DNA of 64,000 nt from an uncultured Christensenellaceae bacterium (GCA_910587365.1 CAJUKJ010000005.1:36366-100365), one strand, 5' to 3'; positions 17,311 to 25,657 are shown, counted from the stretch's first letter. A program made the numbers and translations. Notes: generated from the sequence alone by a model not told the origin.

Positions 17311-17344
17311 AGGGGCGCAGGCGAAAATCGCCTGCGCCCCTTAT
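17311..17344 (+). terminator. Terminator of the par operon
   Basis: The perfect GC-rich stem AGGGGCGCAGGCG / CGCCTGCGCCCCT with loop AAAA. The T run is weak, so termination may be partial. The same hairpin core recurs at 18203. Confidence 0.65.
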
Positions 17345-17371
17345 CAAAAATATAGTCTTCCAACGGGACGA

Positions 17372-17414
17372 GGACGGACTTAACAAAACAGCACAGTGTG
17401 CTGTTTTGCCGTCC
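17372..17414. repeat. Long interrupted palindrome
   Basis: Outer arms GGACGG / CCGTCC enclose the inner arms AAAACAGCACA / TGTGCTGTTTT. No gene is near. Between 17415 and 17680 there are only repeat-like pieces, including one at 17525-17604 (TGTCATTCTGAACGAAG...) of a kind widely dispersed in bacterial genomes. Confidence 0.7.
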
Positions 17415-17682
17415 GCGATGAGCTTGCATATAACGTTAGGTGAAAGCGGTGTCCGCACCACTGTTTTCCTTGCGTTTGCTGAGAAGCTGTCAATTTACTG
17501 ACTGATAAGTGTTGTGTATTAAAATGTCATTCTGAACGAAGAGAAGAATCCCATAGTAATATCAGTTACGGGTAGATACTTTGCTAACGCTCAGTTTGAC
17601 GGCGTTTTTTTCACAACCCTCATCCGTTCCTTACACAGGCTACGGAGACAAACAATATGGTATAATTTTAACCTCGATATAT

Positions 17683-17732
17683 CTTCCCCTTGGGGAATGT
17701 GGCAACGCCGACGAGGCGTTGACGGATGAGGT
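17683..17732 (+). repeat. Family F5 repeat, left of the DUF559 gene
   Basis: The conserved left end CTTCCCCTTGGGGAATGTGGC, a private hairpin (AACGCC, GACGA, GGCGTT) and the conserved right end GGATGAGGT. It faces a reverse-oriented copy at 18129 across the DUF559 gene. Confidence 0.85.
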
Positions 17733-17733
17733 A

Positions 17734-17763
17734 TTGACTGTTATAACCAAGTTATGATATACT
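17734..17763 (+). promoter_or_regulatory. Promoter of the DUF559 gene
   Basis: TTGACT, 18 bp and TATACT, ending 6 bp before the ATG at 17770. No Shine-Dalgarno is present, so the transcript should be leaderless. Confidence 0.6.
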
Positions 17764-17769
17764 TTTTTT

Positions 17770-18123
17770 ATGAGATTAGACTATAACCGAAAACTCAAAG
17801 AAAATTCTCAATCGCTCAGAAAAAATTTAACCAAAGAAGAAAGCAGACTGTGGTATGATTTTTTAAAAAAGTTGCCCGTTACCGTTAATCGCCAGAAGGT
17901 TATAGGCAATTACATAGTGGACTTCTATTGTGACAAATATAAAACCGTAATCGAGCTGGACGGTTAGCAACATTATGACGGCGAACAAGAGAGGGCAGAC
18001 AGAGAACGCGACGGGTATCTTAGTTCTTTGGGAATAACCGTACTCAGATACAGTAACAGGGATATCAACGAAAGGTTTGCAAACGTTTGCGAAGATATTT
18101 TAAAACATTTTGATATGGTGTGA
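17770..18123 (+). pseudogene. DUF559 endonuclease-like gene interrupted by an in-frame TAG
   Basis: One reading frame of 118 codons encodes a DUF559 domain (very-short-patch/restriction nuclease-like fold), with the N-terminal region LTKEESRLWYDFLK, then VDFYCDKYKTVIELDG. At that point a TAG (17965-17967) replaces what is usually Ser in the family motif ELDGSQH. The frame continues unchanged with QHYDGEQERADRERDGYL and an intact C-terminal half to a TGA. A single base change would explain it. The first 65 residues could still be made but lack part of the putative active site. The gene is bracketed by inverted F5 repeats. Confidence 0.85.
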
Positions 18124-18128
18124 ATGAA

Positions 18129-18187
18129 ACCTCATCCGACGTGTTCTTGCTATACTGCGAACACGCCACCTTCCCCAAGGGGAAGGC
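18129..18187 (-). repeat. Family F5 repeat, inverted copy right of the DUF559 gene
   Basis: Read on the minus strand it has the same ends as 17683 (CTTCCCCTTGGGGAA..., CGGATGAGGT) but a different hairpin, GTGTTC / GAACAC, in the middle. Confidence 0.85.
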
Positions 18188-18200
18188 TATAATATTGATG

Positions 18201-18232
18201 CGGCGCAGGCGAAAATCGCCTGCGCCGTTCTT
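18201..18232. terminator. GC-rich hairpin, possible terminator
   Basis: The stem GGCGCAGGCG / CGCCTGCGCC with loop AAAA is identical in core to the hairpin at 17311. A short T-rich tail follows. Confidence 0.5.
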
Positions 18233-18255
18233 CTATTTAGCGGAATATTCAAAGC

Positions 18256-18284
18256 TTGACAAGCAGTCACTTAACTTGTATAAT
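18256..18284 (+). promoter_or_regulatory. Consensus sigma-A promoter
   Basis: A perfect TTGACA, 17-bp spacer and perfect TATAAT, 31 bp upstream of the ATG at 18316. An AGGGGGA ribosome site lies in the leader. Confidence 0.85.
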
Positions 18285-18315
18285 GCAGTAGATATCTTAT
18301 AGGGGGACTTTAATC

Positions 18316-19176
18316 ATGAAAAACCGTAAACCGGGAATATTTTTATGGATATTCGGCGGCGTGCTTTTAGGGCTGTCGATAATAGGAGTAATAGCGTATT
18401 TTGCCGTTGCTTCTAACACAGAGGTAAAATATAACAGTATTTTGATTATTTCTATAATCGGCGTGCTTATATCTTTTGTGTTTCTTATCGTGGGCTATAT
18501 TTTATCGTTTCTGCCCGACAAAGAGGCTAAACAGCGGATAGCGTTGTATTCTTCTTATCCCGTAAAGAACATAGAGGATTATAAGAAAGAATTGGAATCC
18601 GTGCGCGGAAATTTCAACGCCGATAAAAATCCGGAAAAAAATCAGATAGCAGCATTCAATTTTATAAATTCAAGGCAATGCTATGATTTCAGCGTTATAA
18701 ATAAAGGAAAAATTTATTACGCATATCTCGTTCGGGCGTTTCCGCCATTTTATTCGTATAACAATTTCGCGCGGTTAACCTTACCTGCGGTAATTGTTTA
18801 TAGCACGGAAGAATATTTTGAAAGCAATCCTATGGCTTTAAAGGCAATTGCTAAAAAATTTTTAGACAGCAGTAATACTAACGTTTTGCGTGACGACAGC
18901 AATTTCTTCACTAATTTGAAATTACCCGTCAATTTAACCGATGGCAGAGAAGTATATGCAACCACGGTAATGGCATACCGTATGCACTTGCCCTTGTATT
19001 ATTTCAGCGACAGCTTGTTCCCCATTATAGCAGACCCGAATAATTCTCCGTCGGCATTTATAGTGGACTTTAAATATTGGACTGAAAATCAGGTAGGCAA
19101 TTTTTCTCACGGCGTTGCGCAAAATGCGGAAGAGAAAATAGGAGAGGAAGAGTCGGGCGGCATTTTTGACGTTTAA
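18316..19176 (+). CDS. Hypothetical membrane protein
   Basis: A 286-residue protein with two hydrophobic segments (about residues 8-32 and 42-68), so most of it, residues 70-286, should lie on one side of the membrane. The second segment ends in a charged stretch, and the large domain is rich in aromatic residues (YYAYLVRAFPPFYSYNNF near 140). The C-terminus is Glu/Gly-rich. I do not recognise the family. It has its own consensus promoter and terminator, so it is a single, probably well-expressed gene. Confidence 0.75.
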   Translation: MKNRKPGIFLWIFGGVLLGLSIIGVIAYFAVASNTEVKYNSILIISIIGVLISFVFLIVGYILSFLPDKEAKQRIALYSSYPVKNIEDYKKELESVRGNFNADKNPEKNQIAAFNFINSRQCYDFSVINKGKIYYAYLVRAFPPFYSYNNFARLTLPAVIVYSTEEYFESNPMALKAIAKKFLDSSNTNVLRDDSNFFTNLKLPVNLTDGREVYATTVMAYRMHLPLYYFSDSLFPIIADPNNSPSAFIVDFKYWTENQVGNFSHGVAQNAEEKIGEEESGGIFDV

Positions 19177-19189
19177 GTTTAAAAATATT

Positions 19190-19232
19190 ATATCCCCACG
19201 TGCGGAAGCTTCCGCACGTAGGGATTTTTATT
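19190..19232 (+). terminator. Rho-independent terminator
   Basis: The strong stem ACGTGCGGAAG / CTTCCGCACGT inside TCCCC / GGGGA-like arms, followed by a T run. Confidence 0.88.
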
Positions 19233-19296
19233 TTATTAAATTTTAATTTGATTACCGTATAGGAAGTTAAGATATTTTGATACAACGATTTGTTAC

Positions 19297-21153
19297 TTAT
19301 AATAACGCTTTGCCCTGTTTTGTTCCGACAACGGTAAACACTTCTATTTCGTCGCCCGTTTTGGCGTCAACGTAGATATAGTAGGTGTTTCCGCCGTAGG
19401 TGCCTACAAATTCGTAAGCGAGGGCTTCCTGTTCGTCGTGGGGGATAACAGTAAGGCGTGAGCCTTCCACTTCAAACTCTGTGTTAAGGTTTGCCGCAGC
19501 TTCGCTCTTGGAAAGTTCGGCTTCGCCGACGGTTCTCGAAGTATGGTTTAAAACGTAAGCAAGACCTTCCATACCCGTAACGATGCCTCTCTGTTCGCAG
19601 ACCTTAACCTTTATCATATCGGGGTAGAACACAACTCCGTCCTGCTCGTAAGCAAAGTTTAAATTGCAGGTCGTGCCGTTTTCGCTCGTCCATACGGCTT
19701 TCATATTGTCAAAGCCCAAATCGTTTAAAAAGTCGGTTGCGATATCCACGCATCTTTCAACGGAGAAATTCTTGTCGTCGCATTCCTTATAGCTGTCGAA
19801 CATAACTACCTTGCCGCCCTTTTTGGAAAGCTGGGCAAACATTTCGCCGTCGTTTGTGGTAATTGCAACGTTATAGCATTCAAGTTGGCTTGCAACCGCT
19901 TCGCCCGTACAGCGGACGTCGGTGGGCTTGTAGCTTTCAAAATAAGTTTTTGCAAGCTCTTCCGCCTTGGTTGCATTAATTTCTTCCATAGCTTCAAGGT
20001 TTTTCGCGCTTACCTTTTTGGTGCTGTCGGAGAAGGGACCGTCGTTGATTTCCTTGGGTGTTTCAACCGTGTTGTTTTCAAGGTCGCCGAACGACTTAAC
20101 CATAAGGCTGTCCTTCTTGCCCTTCATAGCCTTAATCATTTCCTTAGGGGTGGAAGTGGAGGTAAGCTCGTTTATGATGCGTTTCATTTCAAGGTTGACT
20201 TCATACATATATTTTATCGAAGCCTTCTGACTGTCGGTAAGCCTATCCCCGCGTGCAACCGCATAGAGCATTGACTGCGCGCTGTCGCCCATTTTATTGA
20301 CGAAAGAGGTCATATTGCCCGTAAGCTGTGTTTCGACGGGCATTCTTTCAAGAATGACTTCCGCCATTTCGCTTTCGATGGCTATATCCGATAAAAGTCT
20401 TACCTGCTCGTTAGCGGAGTTGGAAACTCTCGCCTTTGCAAGGTTGGAATCGAGGTTGTCGACGATAGAGTTGAGTTCGTAAAGCGACTGGGTGTGTATA
20501 TCCGCCATATCGCCCTGCATACCGTTAACGTTCATCCAGCCGAACGTCGTCATTGCGCCGAGCGCAAGGGTGGTAACGCCCAAAGCGATTACCGCGGCAA
20601 GCCAGCCGCCGAAGCCGGGTGCGTGCCTTCTTTCGTTTTTATCCGCACGCTTTTCCGCACGTACCTTTAAACGGTGTTCGCGTCTTGCCTGTCTTTCCGC
20701 TGCGGCAGCCTCGCGCTTTGCAACGCGTGCCTCAATCTTCGCACGGCGTTCTTCGGCTTTGCGTTCAATACGCGCTTCCTTGCTTTCGTGCTTTAACATA
20801 TCTCTGCGCTCGCGTCTTTTTTCGCGCTGTTCTGCGCGTTTTTCTTTAAACGCAGCAATGCGGTCAAGTCTTTTCTGCTTTGCCGCAAGTCTTTTTTCAA
20901 GACGTTTTTGTTTCTTTTCAGCTTTAATTTTAGCTGCCGCAAGCCTCTTTTCTTCGCGTGCCTGCTGCTTTTTAAGCTTCTTTTCGTTTACCGTTTTAAC
21001 GGGCTGCTTTTTAGCGGTGCTTGCCTTTGCCGTTTTCTTTGTGTTACTGTTTGTCTTAGCTTTTGCGGGCTGTGACTTTTTCGTGGTGGTTGATTTCTTT
21101 TTGTTCGTAAGCGCGTCTGCTTTTTCTGCGCCGCTTGAAACTTCTTTCTTCAC
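19297..21153 (-). CDS. ypeB: Germination protein YpeB with a long basic N-terminal extension
   Basis: It is needed with SleB for cortex breakdown during spore germination. Residues from about 190 on match YpeB: a membrane segment (about 188-208, WLAAVIALGVTTLALGAM), then the helical region with QSLYELNSIVDNLDSNLAKA, and C-terminal PepSY repeats (about 420-610). Unusually, residues 1-185 are an almost pure Lys/Ala/Arg/Glu sequence, probably a long charged helix on the cytoplasmic (forespore) side. That makes 618 residues against about 450 usually. It is 12 bases downstream of sleB with an AGGAGGC site. The opposite strand holds a long open frame that is a by-product of composition. Confidence 0.9.
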   Translation of the reverse strand: MKKEVSSGAEKADALTNKKKSTTTKKSQPAKAKTNSNTKKTAKASTAKKQPVKTVNEKKLKKQQAREEKRLAAAKIKAEKKQKRLEKRLAAKQKRLDRIAAFKEKRAEQREKRRERRDMLKHESKEARIERKAEERRAKIEARVAKREAAAAERQARREHRLKVRAEKRADKNERRHAPGFGGWLAAVIALGVTTLALGAMTTFGWMNVNGMQGDMADIHTQSLYELNSIVDNLDSNLAKARVSNSANEQVRLLSDIAIESEMAEVILERMPVETQLTGNMTSFVNKMGDSAQSMLYAVARGDRLTDSQKASIKYMYEVNLEMKRIINELTSTSTPKEMIKAMKGKKDSLMVKSFGDLENNTVETPKEINDGPFSDSTKKVSAKNLEAMEEINATKAEELAKTYFESYKPTDVRCTGEAVASQLECYNVAITTNDGEMFAQLSKKGGKVVMFDSYKECDDKNFSVERCVDIATDFLNDLGFDNMKAVWTSENGTTCNLNFAYEQDGVVFYPDMIKVKVCEQRGIVTGMEGLAYVLNHTSRTVGEAELSKSEAAANLNTEFEVEGSRLTVIPHDEQEALAYEFVGTYGGNTYYIYVDAKTGDEIEVFTVVGTKQGKALL

Positions 21154-21165
21154 TTATATTGCCTC

Positions 21166-21900
21166 CTATATTGCGAAAACGTGTTTACCTATCGTGGTAA
21201 CTGTCTGTCTGCCGAATATCCAGGAACTTGTAGCCACCGCGGGGTTGTAATAATAAAGACAGCCGTAAGTGGGGTCCCAGCCGTTCATTGCGTCGGACGC
21301 GGCGTTCATAGCCGTTCTGTCGGGTTCAAGGTTAATCTGACCGTCGGAAACTGCGGTAAACGCGCCCTTCTGGTAAATAACGCCCGAAATGGTGTTGGGG
21401 AAGCTGGACGATGCAACACGGTTTAAAATGACCGCGCCAACCGCTACCTGACCTGTGTAGCTTTCGCCCCTTGCTTCCGCATAGATACATTTTGCAAGCA
21501 TATACAAATCGGAATTGGTGTAGTTAGAGTTTGAACCCGAATTACCATTGTTGCCTTCTAAAACCTTGACGGAATCGTTCATCCCGAGGGCGCGGTAAGT
21601 TTCAATACCTGCTATGCCGTCTGCGGTAAGCCCGTTCTTTTTCTGGAACTTTTTAACCGCTTCAACGGTGCCTTTGCCGTAAATTCCGTCAACAGCCCCG
21701 TTGTAGTAGCCCCATTGTTTCAGCCTGCGCTGAACTTCCTTAACTTCGCCGCCGGTTGCACCCTGCTTCAAAACCGCAGTCTGCACGAAGGGCATCGCGG
21801 CGTAGTCTTCGCTTGTGTATGCCGTGTTGAATATTGCCGAGGCCGTTCCTACGGTAGCAACCGCAAGCGCAGCCAAGCCTATTCTAAGTGCTTTTTTCAT
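21166..21900 (-). CDS. sleB: Spore cortex-lytic enzyme SleB
   Basis: A lytic transglycosylase that degrades spore cortex peptidoglycan at germination. The 244 residues comprise an N-terminal signal segment (about 5-25), a peptidoglycan-binding domain (about 45-105, with VQRRLKQWGYYNGAVDGIYG) and the Hydrolase_2/SleB catalytic domain (about 130-244, with the catalytic Glu in IYAEARGE). AGGAGG precedes the ATG. It forms the classical sleB-ypeB operon and has a candidate sigma-G promoter upstream. Confidence 0.95.
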   Translation of the reverse strand: MKKALRIGLAALAVATVGTASAIFNTAYTSEDYAAMPFVQTAVLKQGATGGEVKEVQRRLKQWGYYNGAVDGIYGKGTVEAVKKFQKKNGLTADGIAGIETYRALGMNDSVKVLEGNNGNSGSNSNYTNSDLYMLAKCIYAEARGESYTGQVAVGAVILNRVASSSFPNTISGVIYQKGAFTAVSDGQINLEPDRTAMNAASDAMNGWDPTYGCLYYYNPAVATSSWIFGRQTVTTIGKHVFAI

Positions 21901-21968
21901 TTTTCCTCCTTGCTCCCCGAACGGGCAGCGATATGTTTATACGCGGAATATATTTCCGCTGTTGCAAT

Positions 21969-21997
21969 TATTATGAATAATACTGAAAAAGTTATGC
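21969..21997 (-). promoter_or_regulatory. Candidate sigma-G promoter of sleB-ypeB
   Basis: On the minus strand GCATA, a 17-bp spacer and CATAATA match the Bacillus sigma-G pattern. It lies about 70 bp upstream of the sleB ATG, which fits forespore expression as known for sleB in Bacillus. The assignment is by eye. Confidence 0.6.
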
Positions 21998-22017
21998 AAC
22001 GAAACTTTTTAAAAGTA

Positions 22018-22046
22018 TTGCATATTATAATTTATTTTGATATAAT
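22018..22046 (+). promoter_or_regulatory. Promoter of the BspA-like lipoprotein gene
   Basis: TTGCAT, 17 bp and TATAAT, then a leader with GGAGG before the ATG at 22074. Confidence 0.7.
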
Positions 22047-22073
22047 ATAATAAATCGGATTTTGGAGGATGCT

Positions 22074-24518
22074 ATGATAAAAAAATTCCTGGCATTAATG
22101 TTATGCGTATTGGGTTTTGGCTGTTTTACTTCGGGGCTTGTCGCTTGCAAGTCGGACAATAGCTCCGGCGAAGGAAATAATTATACGTTCGAGTCCGCTT
22201 ATGAACAGGCGACGGCATTAGGTTATGCAGGAACGCTTGAAGAATTCATTATTCAAATCAGCGGCAAGGACGGACAAGACGGAAAAGACGGTAAGGACGG
22301 CGAGGACGGCGAGGATGGTCAAGACGGTGCGGACGGCAAGGACGGTGCGGACGGACAAGACGGTAAAGACGGCTTGGACGGAAAAGACGGGATAGGAATC
22401 AAAAACGTTTTTATCAACGCCGACGGCGATTTAATAGTAGAGCTTACGGACGGTTCCGTTAAAAATGCCGGTAAAGTCAGGCACGAAGAAATACAGAGTC
22501 CCGAGCTTTCCGCAGGGACGGAAGGTTTATTTTTCAACGCGACGATAGGAAAGGGCGGTATCGAAGGTTATGCCGTCAGTCTCGGTATTGCGGACGACGA
22601 AAAAATAGTAATACCTTCACGGTTTAACGGCAAGCCCATAGTTACAATAAACAGTTATGCGTTTTACGGAAATAAAACAATTACCGACATAAAAATTCCC
22701 GAAACGGTAACAGCAATAGGCAATAACGCTTTCGCCGATTGTGCCGTATTGCAAAATATAAGTTTGCCCGAAAGCGTGGCGGCAATCGGCGAAGCTGCGT
22801 TTTATAATTGCAAAGCGTTAAAAAATATAAAAATTCCGGACGGCGTGACAAGAATAAACGAAAGAACGTTTATGCATTGCGAAGAACTTTCGTCCGTTAA
22901 AATAGGAAATAAAGTCGAAGTAATACGTGACGAAGCGTTTCAATACTGTCATAAGTTAGTCCGGTTGGACTTGCCTGACAGCGTTGAAATGTTGACGGGC
23001 GATCCCTTTTACGGTTGCGGCTTGGAAGTTTTAAACATAGGAAGCGGCTTGACGGGAGATTTACCTTTATTTGGATGCGAAGAATTGCAATACATTACTG
23101 TAAGCGATAAAAATGCCGGATACAGTAGTTACGAAGGCGTGCTTTACAATAAAAATAAAACGAGTTTTAAACATATTCCCATTGCTTTAACCGGGACGCT
23201 TACCGTTCCCGAATCGATAACGGAAATCGGGGAAGGCTGCTTTGGAGGTCTGAGAAATCTCACAGACGTAAAATTACATAATAAAATTACGACAATAGGA
23301 AAAGCTGCTTTCAACTATTGCCGTTCGTTGAAAAAAATCGTAATTCCAAACGGGGTTACCTCGATAGGAGAAAGGGCTTTCGCAAGCTGTACTTCGCTTG
23401 AAGAGGCTGTAATACCGGACAGCGTAACGTCTATCGGCGAAAGAACGTTTGAATTTTGCGGGTCGCTTGAAAAAATGACGTTGCCGTTTGTCGGGGCGGG
23501 AGAAAACGCATACCGTGGGAAGGCTCAAACGATTTTCGGTTACTTTTTCAGTAAAGGTAAACCCGAAAACGAAAGCCTTTTTGAATTAACGGAACAGGGA
23601 TACGAAGGTTCCTTTAAGACTAAGAGGTATATTCCCAAGAGCATAAGAAGCGTAACCGTGACGGGCGGGACACTTTCGGAAGAAGCGTTCGGTAATTGCA
23701 AATATATTACCGACATAGACGTAACCGGCGTTGAATGTTTAGAAAATACGTTCGGTTCTCGCGGGCTGTTCTACGGCTGCGGCAGTATAAAAAATATTAG
23801 ACTTCCGTTTGTCGGAATGGGCGACGGGAAAAAGGAGCAGGCTTCGGAGACGACGGTATTCGGCAGTATTTTCGGAAATGTATCGTGCCAATATGACGGA
23901 AGCGTAGAAATCAAACAAGATTACGGGGGTTTCAGTAATTATAGAAGCTATTATATTCCTGCTGATTTAAAAAAAGTTTACGTACAAGGCGGAAATTTGC
24001 TTCCGGGCGCATTTTACGGATGCAATATGCTGACGCAAGTAACGCTTGGCAATTCCGTAAAATATGCGGGGAATATTATAAATTATAATTTAACCGCATT
24101 CAATAATTGTACCGCTCTTGAAAAAATAGAAGTGGTTGAAGATAACGAAAATATATGCGTAGTTACAGGCGTAATTTATAATAAAGAGCAGACCGAAATT
24201 CTTTTTATAAATCCCAACGTTAAGGGGCAGGTAATTATTCCGGACGGCATTACGACAATCAGAGACCGTGATTTCAGAGATATGCCGGGAATCACTTCCG
24301 TTGTTCTCGGCAGCGGAATAGAAAATATAGAATGGAACGCTTTTGAAGGATGCGACAATCTTAACGACGTATTTTATAAGGGAACGGAAAACGAATGGAA
24401 ATTAATTCATCTTTACGGGAATGAAAAATTTGAAAATCCGTTTTACTATTCGGAAGCCGAGCCGCAGCAAGAGGGAAGATACTGGCACTATGTGGACGGC
24501 GTCGCGGTTAAATGGTAA
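22074..24518 (+). CDS. Surface lipoprotein with collagen-like stretch and BspA-type leucine-rich repeats
   Basis: An 814-residue exported lipoprotein. The signal peptide ends in a lipobox LVAC near residue 23-26. Residues about 62-105 are a Gly-X-Asp/Lys collagen-like run (GKDGQDGKDGKDGEDGEDGQ and on). A short linker follows, then many LRR_5/BspA repeats (about residues 165-780) of the pattern IPxxVTxIGxxAFxxCxxL. Such proteins sit on the cell surface and often bind host or matrix proteins. The ATG at 22074 is chosen because GGAGG lies 6 bases before it; an upstream in-frame TTG overlaps that site. Monocistronic, between its own promoter and terminator. Confidence 0.9.
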   Translation: MIKKFLALMLCVLGFGCFTSGLVACKSDNSSGEGNNYTFESAYEQATALGYAGTLEEFIIQISGKDGQDGKDGKDGEDGEDGQDGADGKDGADGQDGKDGLDGKDGIGIKNVFINADGDLIVELTDGSVKNAGKVRHEEIQSPELSAGTEGLFFNATIGKGGIEGYAVSLGIADDEKIVIPSRFNGKPIVTINSYAFYGNKTITDIKIPETVTAIGNNAFADCAVLQNISLPESVAAIGEAAFYNCKALKNIKIPDGVTRINERTFMHCEELSSVKIGNKVEVIRDEAFQYCHKLVRLDLPDSVEMLTGDPFYGCGLEVLNIGSGLTGDLPLFGCEELQYITVSDKNAGYSSYEGVLYNKNKTSFKHIPIALTGTLTVPESITEIGEGCFGGLRNLTDVKLHNKITTIGKAAFNYCRSLKKIVIPNGVTSIGERAFASCTSLEEAVIPDSVTSIGERTFEFCGSLEKMTLPFVGAGENAYRGKAQTIFGYFFSKGKPENESLFELTEQGYEGSFKTKRYIPKSIRSVTVTGGTLSEEAFGNCKYITDIDVTGVECLENTFGSRGLFYGCGSIKNIRLPFVGMGDGKKEQASETTVFGSIFGNVSCQYDGSVEIKQDYGGFSNYRSYYIPADLKKVYVQGGNLLPGAFYGCNMLTQVTLGNSVKYAGNIINYNLTAFNNCTALEKIEVVEDNENICVVTGVIYNKEQTEILFINPNVKGQVIIPDGITTIRDRDFRDMPGITSVVLGSGIENIEWNAFEGCDNLNDVFYKGTENEWKLIHLYGNEKFENPFYYSEAEPQQEGRYWHYVDGVAVKW

Positions 24519-24533
24519 TTTATTTTAATATGC

Positions 24534-24568
24534 AAGAGCCGCGGACAAAAATCGTCCGCGGCTCTTTA
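24534..24568 (+). terminator. Rho-independent terminator
   Basis: The stem AAGAGCCGCGGAC / GTCCGCGGCTCTT with loop AAAAATC and T-rich tails on both sides. Confidence 0.9.
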
Positions 24569-24607
24569 ATATTTGCAGTTTTAACGGGCAAATAAAAAGT
24601 ATAAATT

Positions 24608-25135
24608 TCAGTTAAAAAATTTAGTTATTATATCATATATTACCGAGCGGTATTTAACGTCCGCCGTTCCCGAAGTGAAACACAAGGGGGGATAGATAAC
24701 GCACCACCAGTTGTCGCCCGTTCCCGAACCGAGTTCTATAATAAGCGCGTCGTAAAGTCCGCTTTCCAAGGTCAAGTCGCCGTAGACGCGTGTGGGAAAC
24801 TCTTCTGCGCGAACGCTCGCCTTAGAGGTGTAGGAAAAGCCCTTTTCACGTAAAACGCGGTCGCAAACCTTTTCTATTTTGTCAAGAATATTGCTTATCA
24901 CGTTAATTGCCTTTTCCTTGTCCGTACACTGTGCGGCGTAGGGGGTAATAAATTTAACGACTTCGTCTTTGACTATGTACTTTACGTTTTGGTCGACAGC
25001 GTCGTTGGAATTTGCACGGACGTGTATTCTAAGATAATCCGTTTGCGCCTGCGCCTGTCCGCCTGCATTGCTTACTAATACTACCGTGGAGATAACTGCA
25101 ACTATAACAACTAAACATAACAAAATCTTTTTCAT
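24608..25135 (-). CDS. spoIIR: Stage II sporulation protein R (SpoIIR)
   Basis: A secreted signalling protein made in the forespore that triggers processing of pro-sigma-E in the mother cell. It has 175 residues: an N-terminal signal/anchor segment (about 4-22), then LRIHVRANSNDAVDQNVKY and the conserved DNWWCVIYPPLCF near residue 138, both hallmarks of the family. The start at 25135 is chosen because the signal segment follows directly. An upstream in-frame start at 25222 would lie inside the neighbouring terminator. No clear Shine-Dalgarno is present, and a sigma-F-like promoter ends 8 bases upstream. Confidence 0.92.
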   Translation of the reverse strand: MKKILLCLVVIVAVISTVVLVSNAGGQAQAQTDYLRIHVRANSNDAVDQNVKYIVKDEVVKFITPYAAQCTDKEKAINVISNILDKIEKVCDRVLREKGFSYTSKASVRAEEFPTRVYGDLTLESGLYDALIIELGSGTGDNWWCVIYPPLCFTSGTADVKYRSVIYDIITKFFN

Positions 25136-25143
25136 AACGATTT

Positions 25144-25173
25144 CGTTATTGCCCCCGATGAAATAATTTATAC
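25144..25173 (-). promoter_or_regulatory. Candidate sigma-F promoter of spoIIR
   Basis: On the minus strand GTATA, a 15-bp spacer and GGCAATAACG, one mismatch from the sigma-F pattern GGNRANAHTR. Its end is only 8 bp from the spoIIR ATG. In Bacillus spoIIR is transcribed by sigma-F. Confidence 0.55.
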
Positions 25174-25198
25174 GCTCATTTTGAAATTTTTTAAAAAT

Positions 25199-25233
25199 AT
25201 CGCGGCGGGTTGAAAAATTCAACCCGCCGCTAT
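25199..25233 (-). terminator. Terminator of the Abi-like remnant
   Basis: The perfect stem AGCGGCGGGTTGAA / TTCAACCCGCCGC(G) directly follows the leftward gene ending at 25238. Confidence 0.85.
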
Positions 25234-25237
25234 AAAA

Positions 25238-25657
25238 TCAGTCGATTTTAAATTTAGGAAGTGTTTTCCAGTTGTCCGCCCATAGACCCATTTGTATTTT
25301 AATACGGTTCAACATATACGGAGTTAATTGCTTAGCTAACGCTTGAAGGTTTAAATCCAATTCCGTAATAAAATTTATAAATTCAATATCGGGCAATAAA
25401 TATTTGCAACCTATTATAAGTGACAATAAATCGTTTCTGCCATATTTATATTCGCCCTTTTCATTAAGAGGAATACTTAATTTTTTGCTTATATTTAAAT
25501 TGGTTGACAATCTCGTTCGGGGTAATTTTGCGCAGTAGGTGCGTTCTCCGTGAGCAACAATATTTCTGAATGAAACTATAACTTCAAGTATGTTTTCAAG
25601 TTGTGAAGCATTAACGCGGTAATTCGAGGCAATTATTTCTTTTTCGGAATCAATCAT
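25238..25657 (-). pseudogene. C-terminal part of an Abi_2 (AbiD/AbiF-type) abortive-infection gene
   Basis: 139 residues that match only the second half of the Abi_2 family, which is usually about 300 residues long. The HEPN-type motif RNIVAH followed by GERTY (about residues 31-41) is present. The N-terminal half is missing, and no matching frame is visible upstream (25658-25870 is gene-free). It is probably a truncated phage-defence gene; an internal re-start cannot be excluded. Confidence 0.65.

Noticed and set aside
17965..17967. TAG read as an amino acid (stop-codon recoding)
   Set aside because: TAG ends other genes in this window normally and RF1 is encoded, so a point mutation in one gene is the simpler reading.
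20492..21250. Long open frame on the + strand opposite ypeB and the end of sleB
   Set aside because: It mirrors the Lys/Ala-rich codons of ypeB. It has no ribosome site and a Ser/Ala/Leu low-complexity product.
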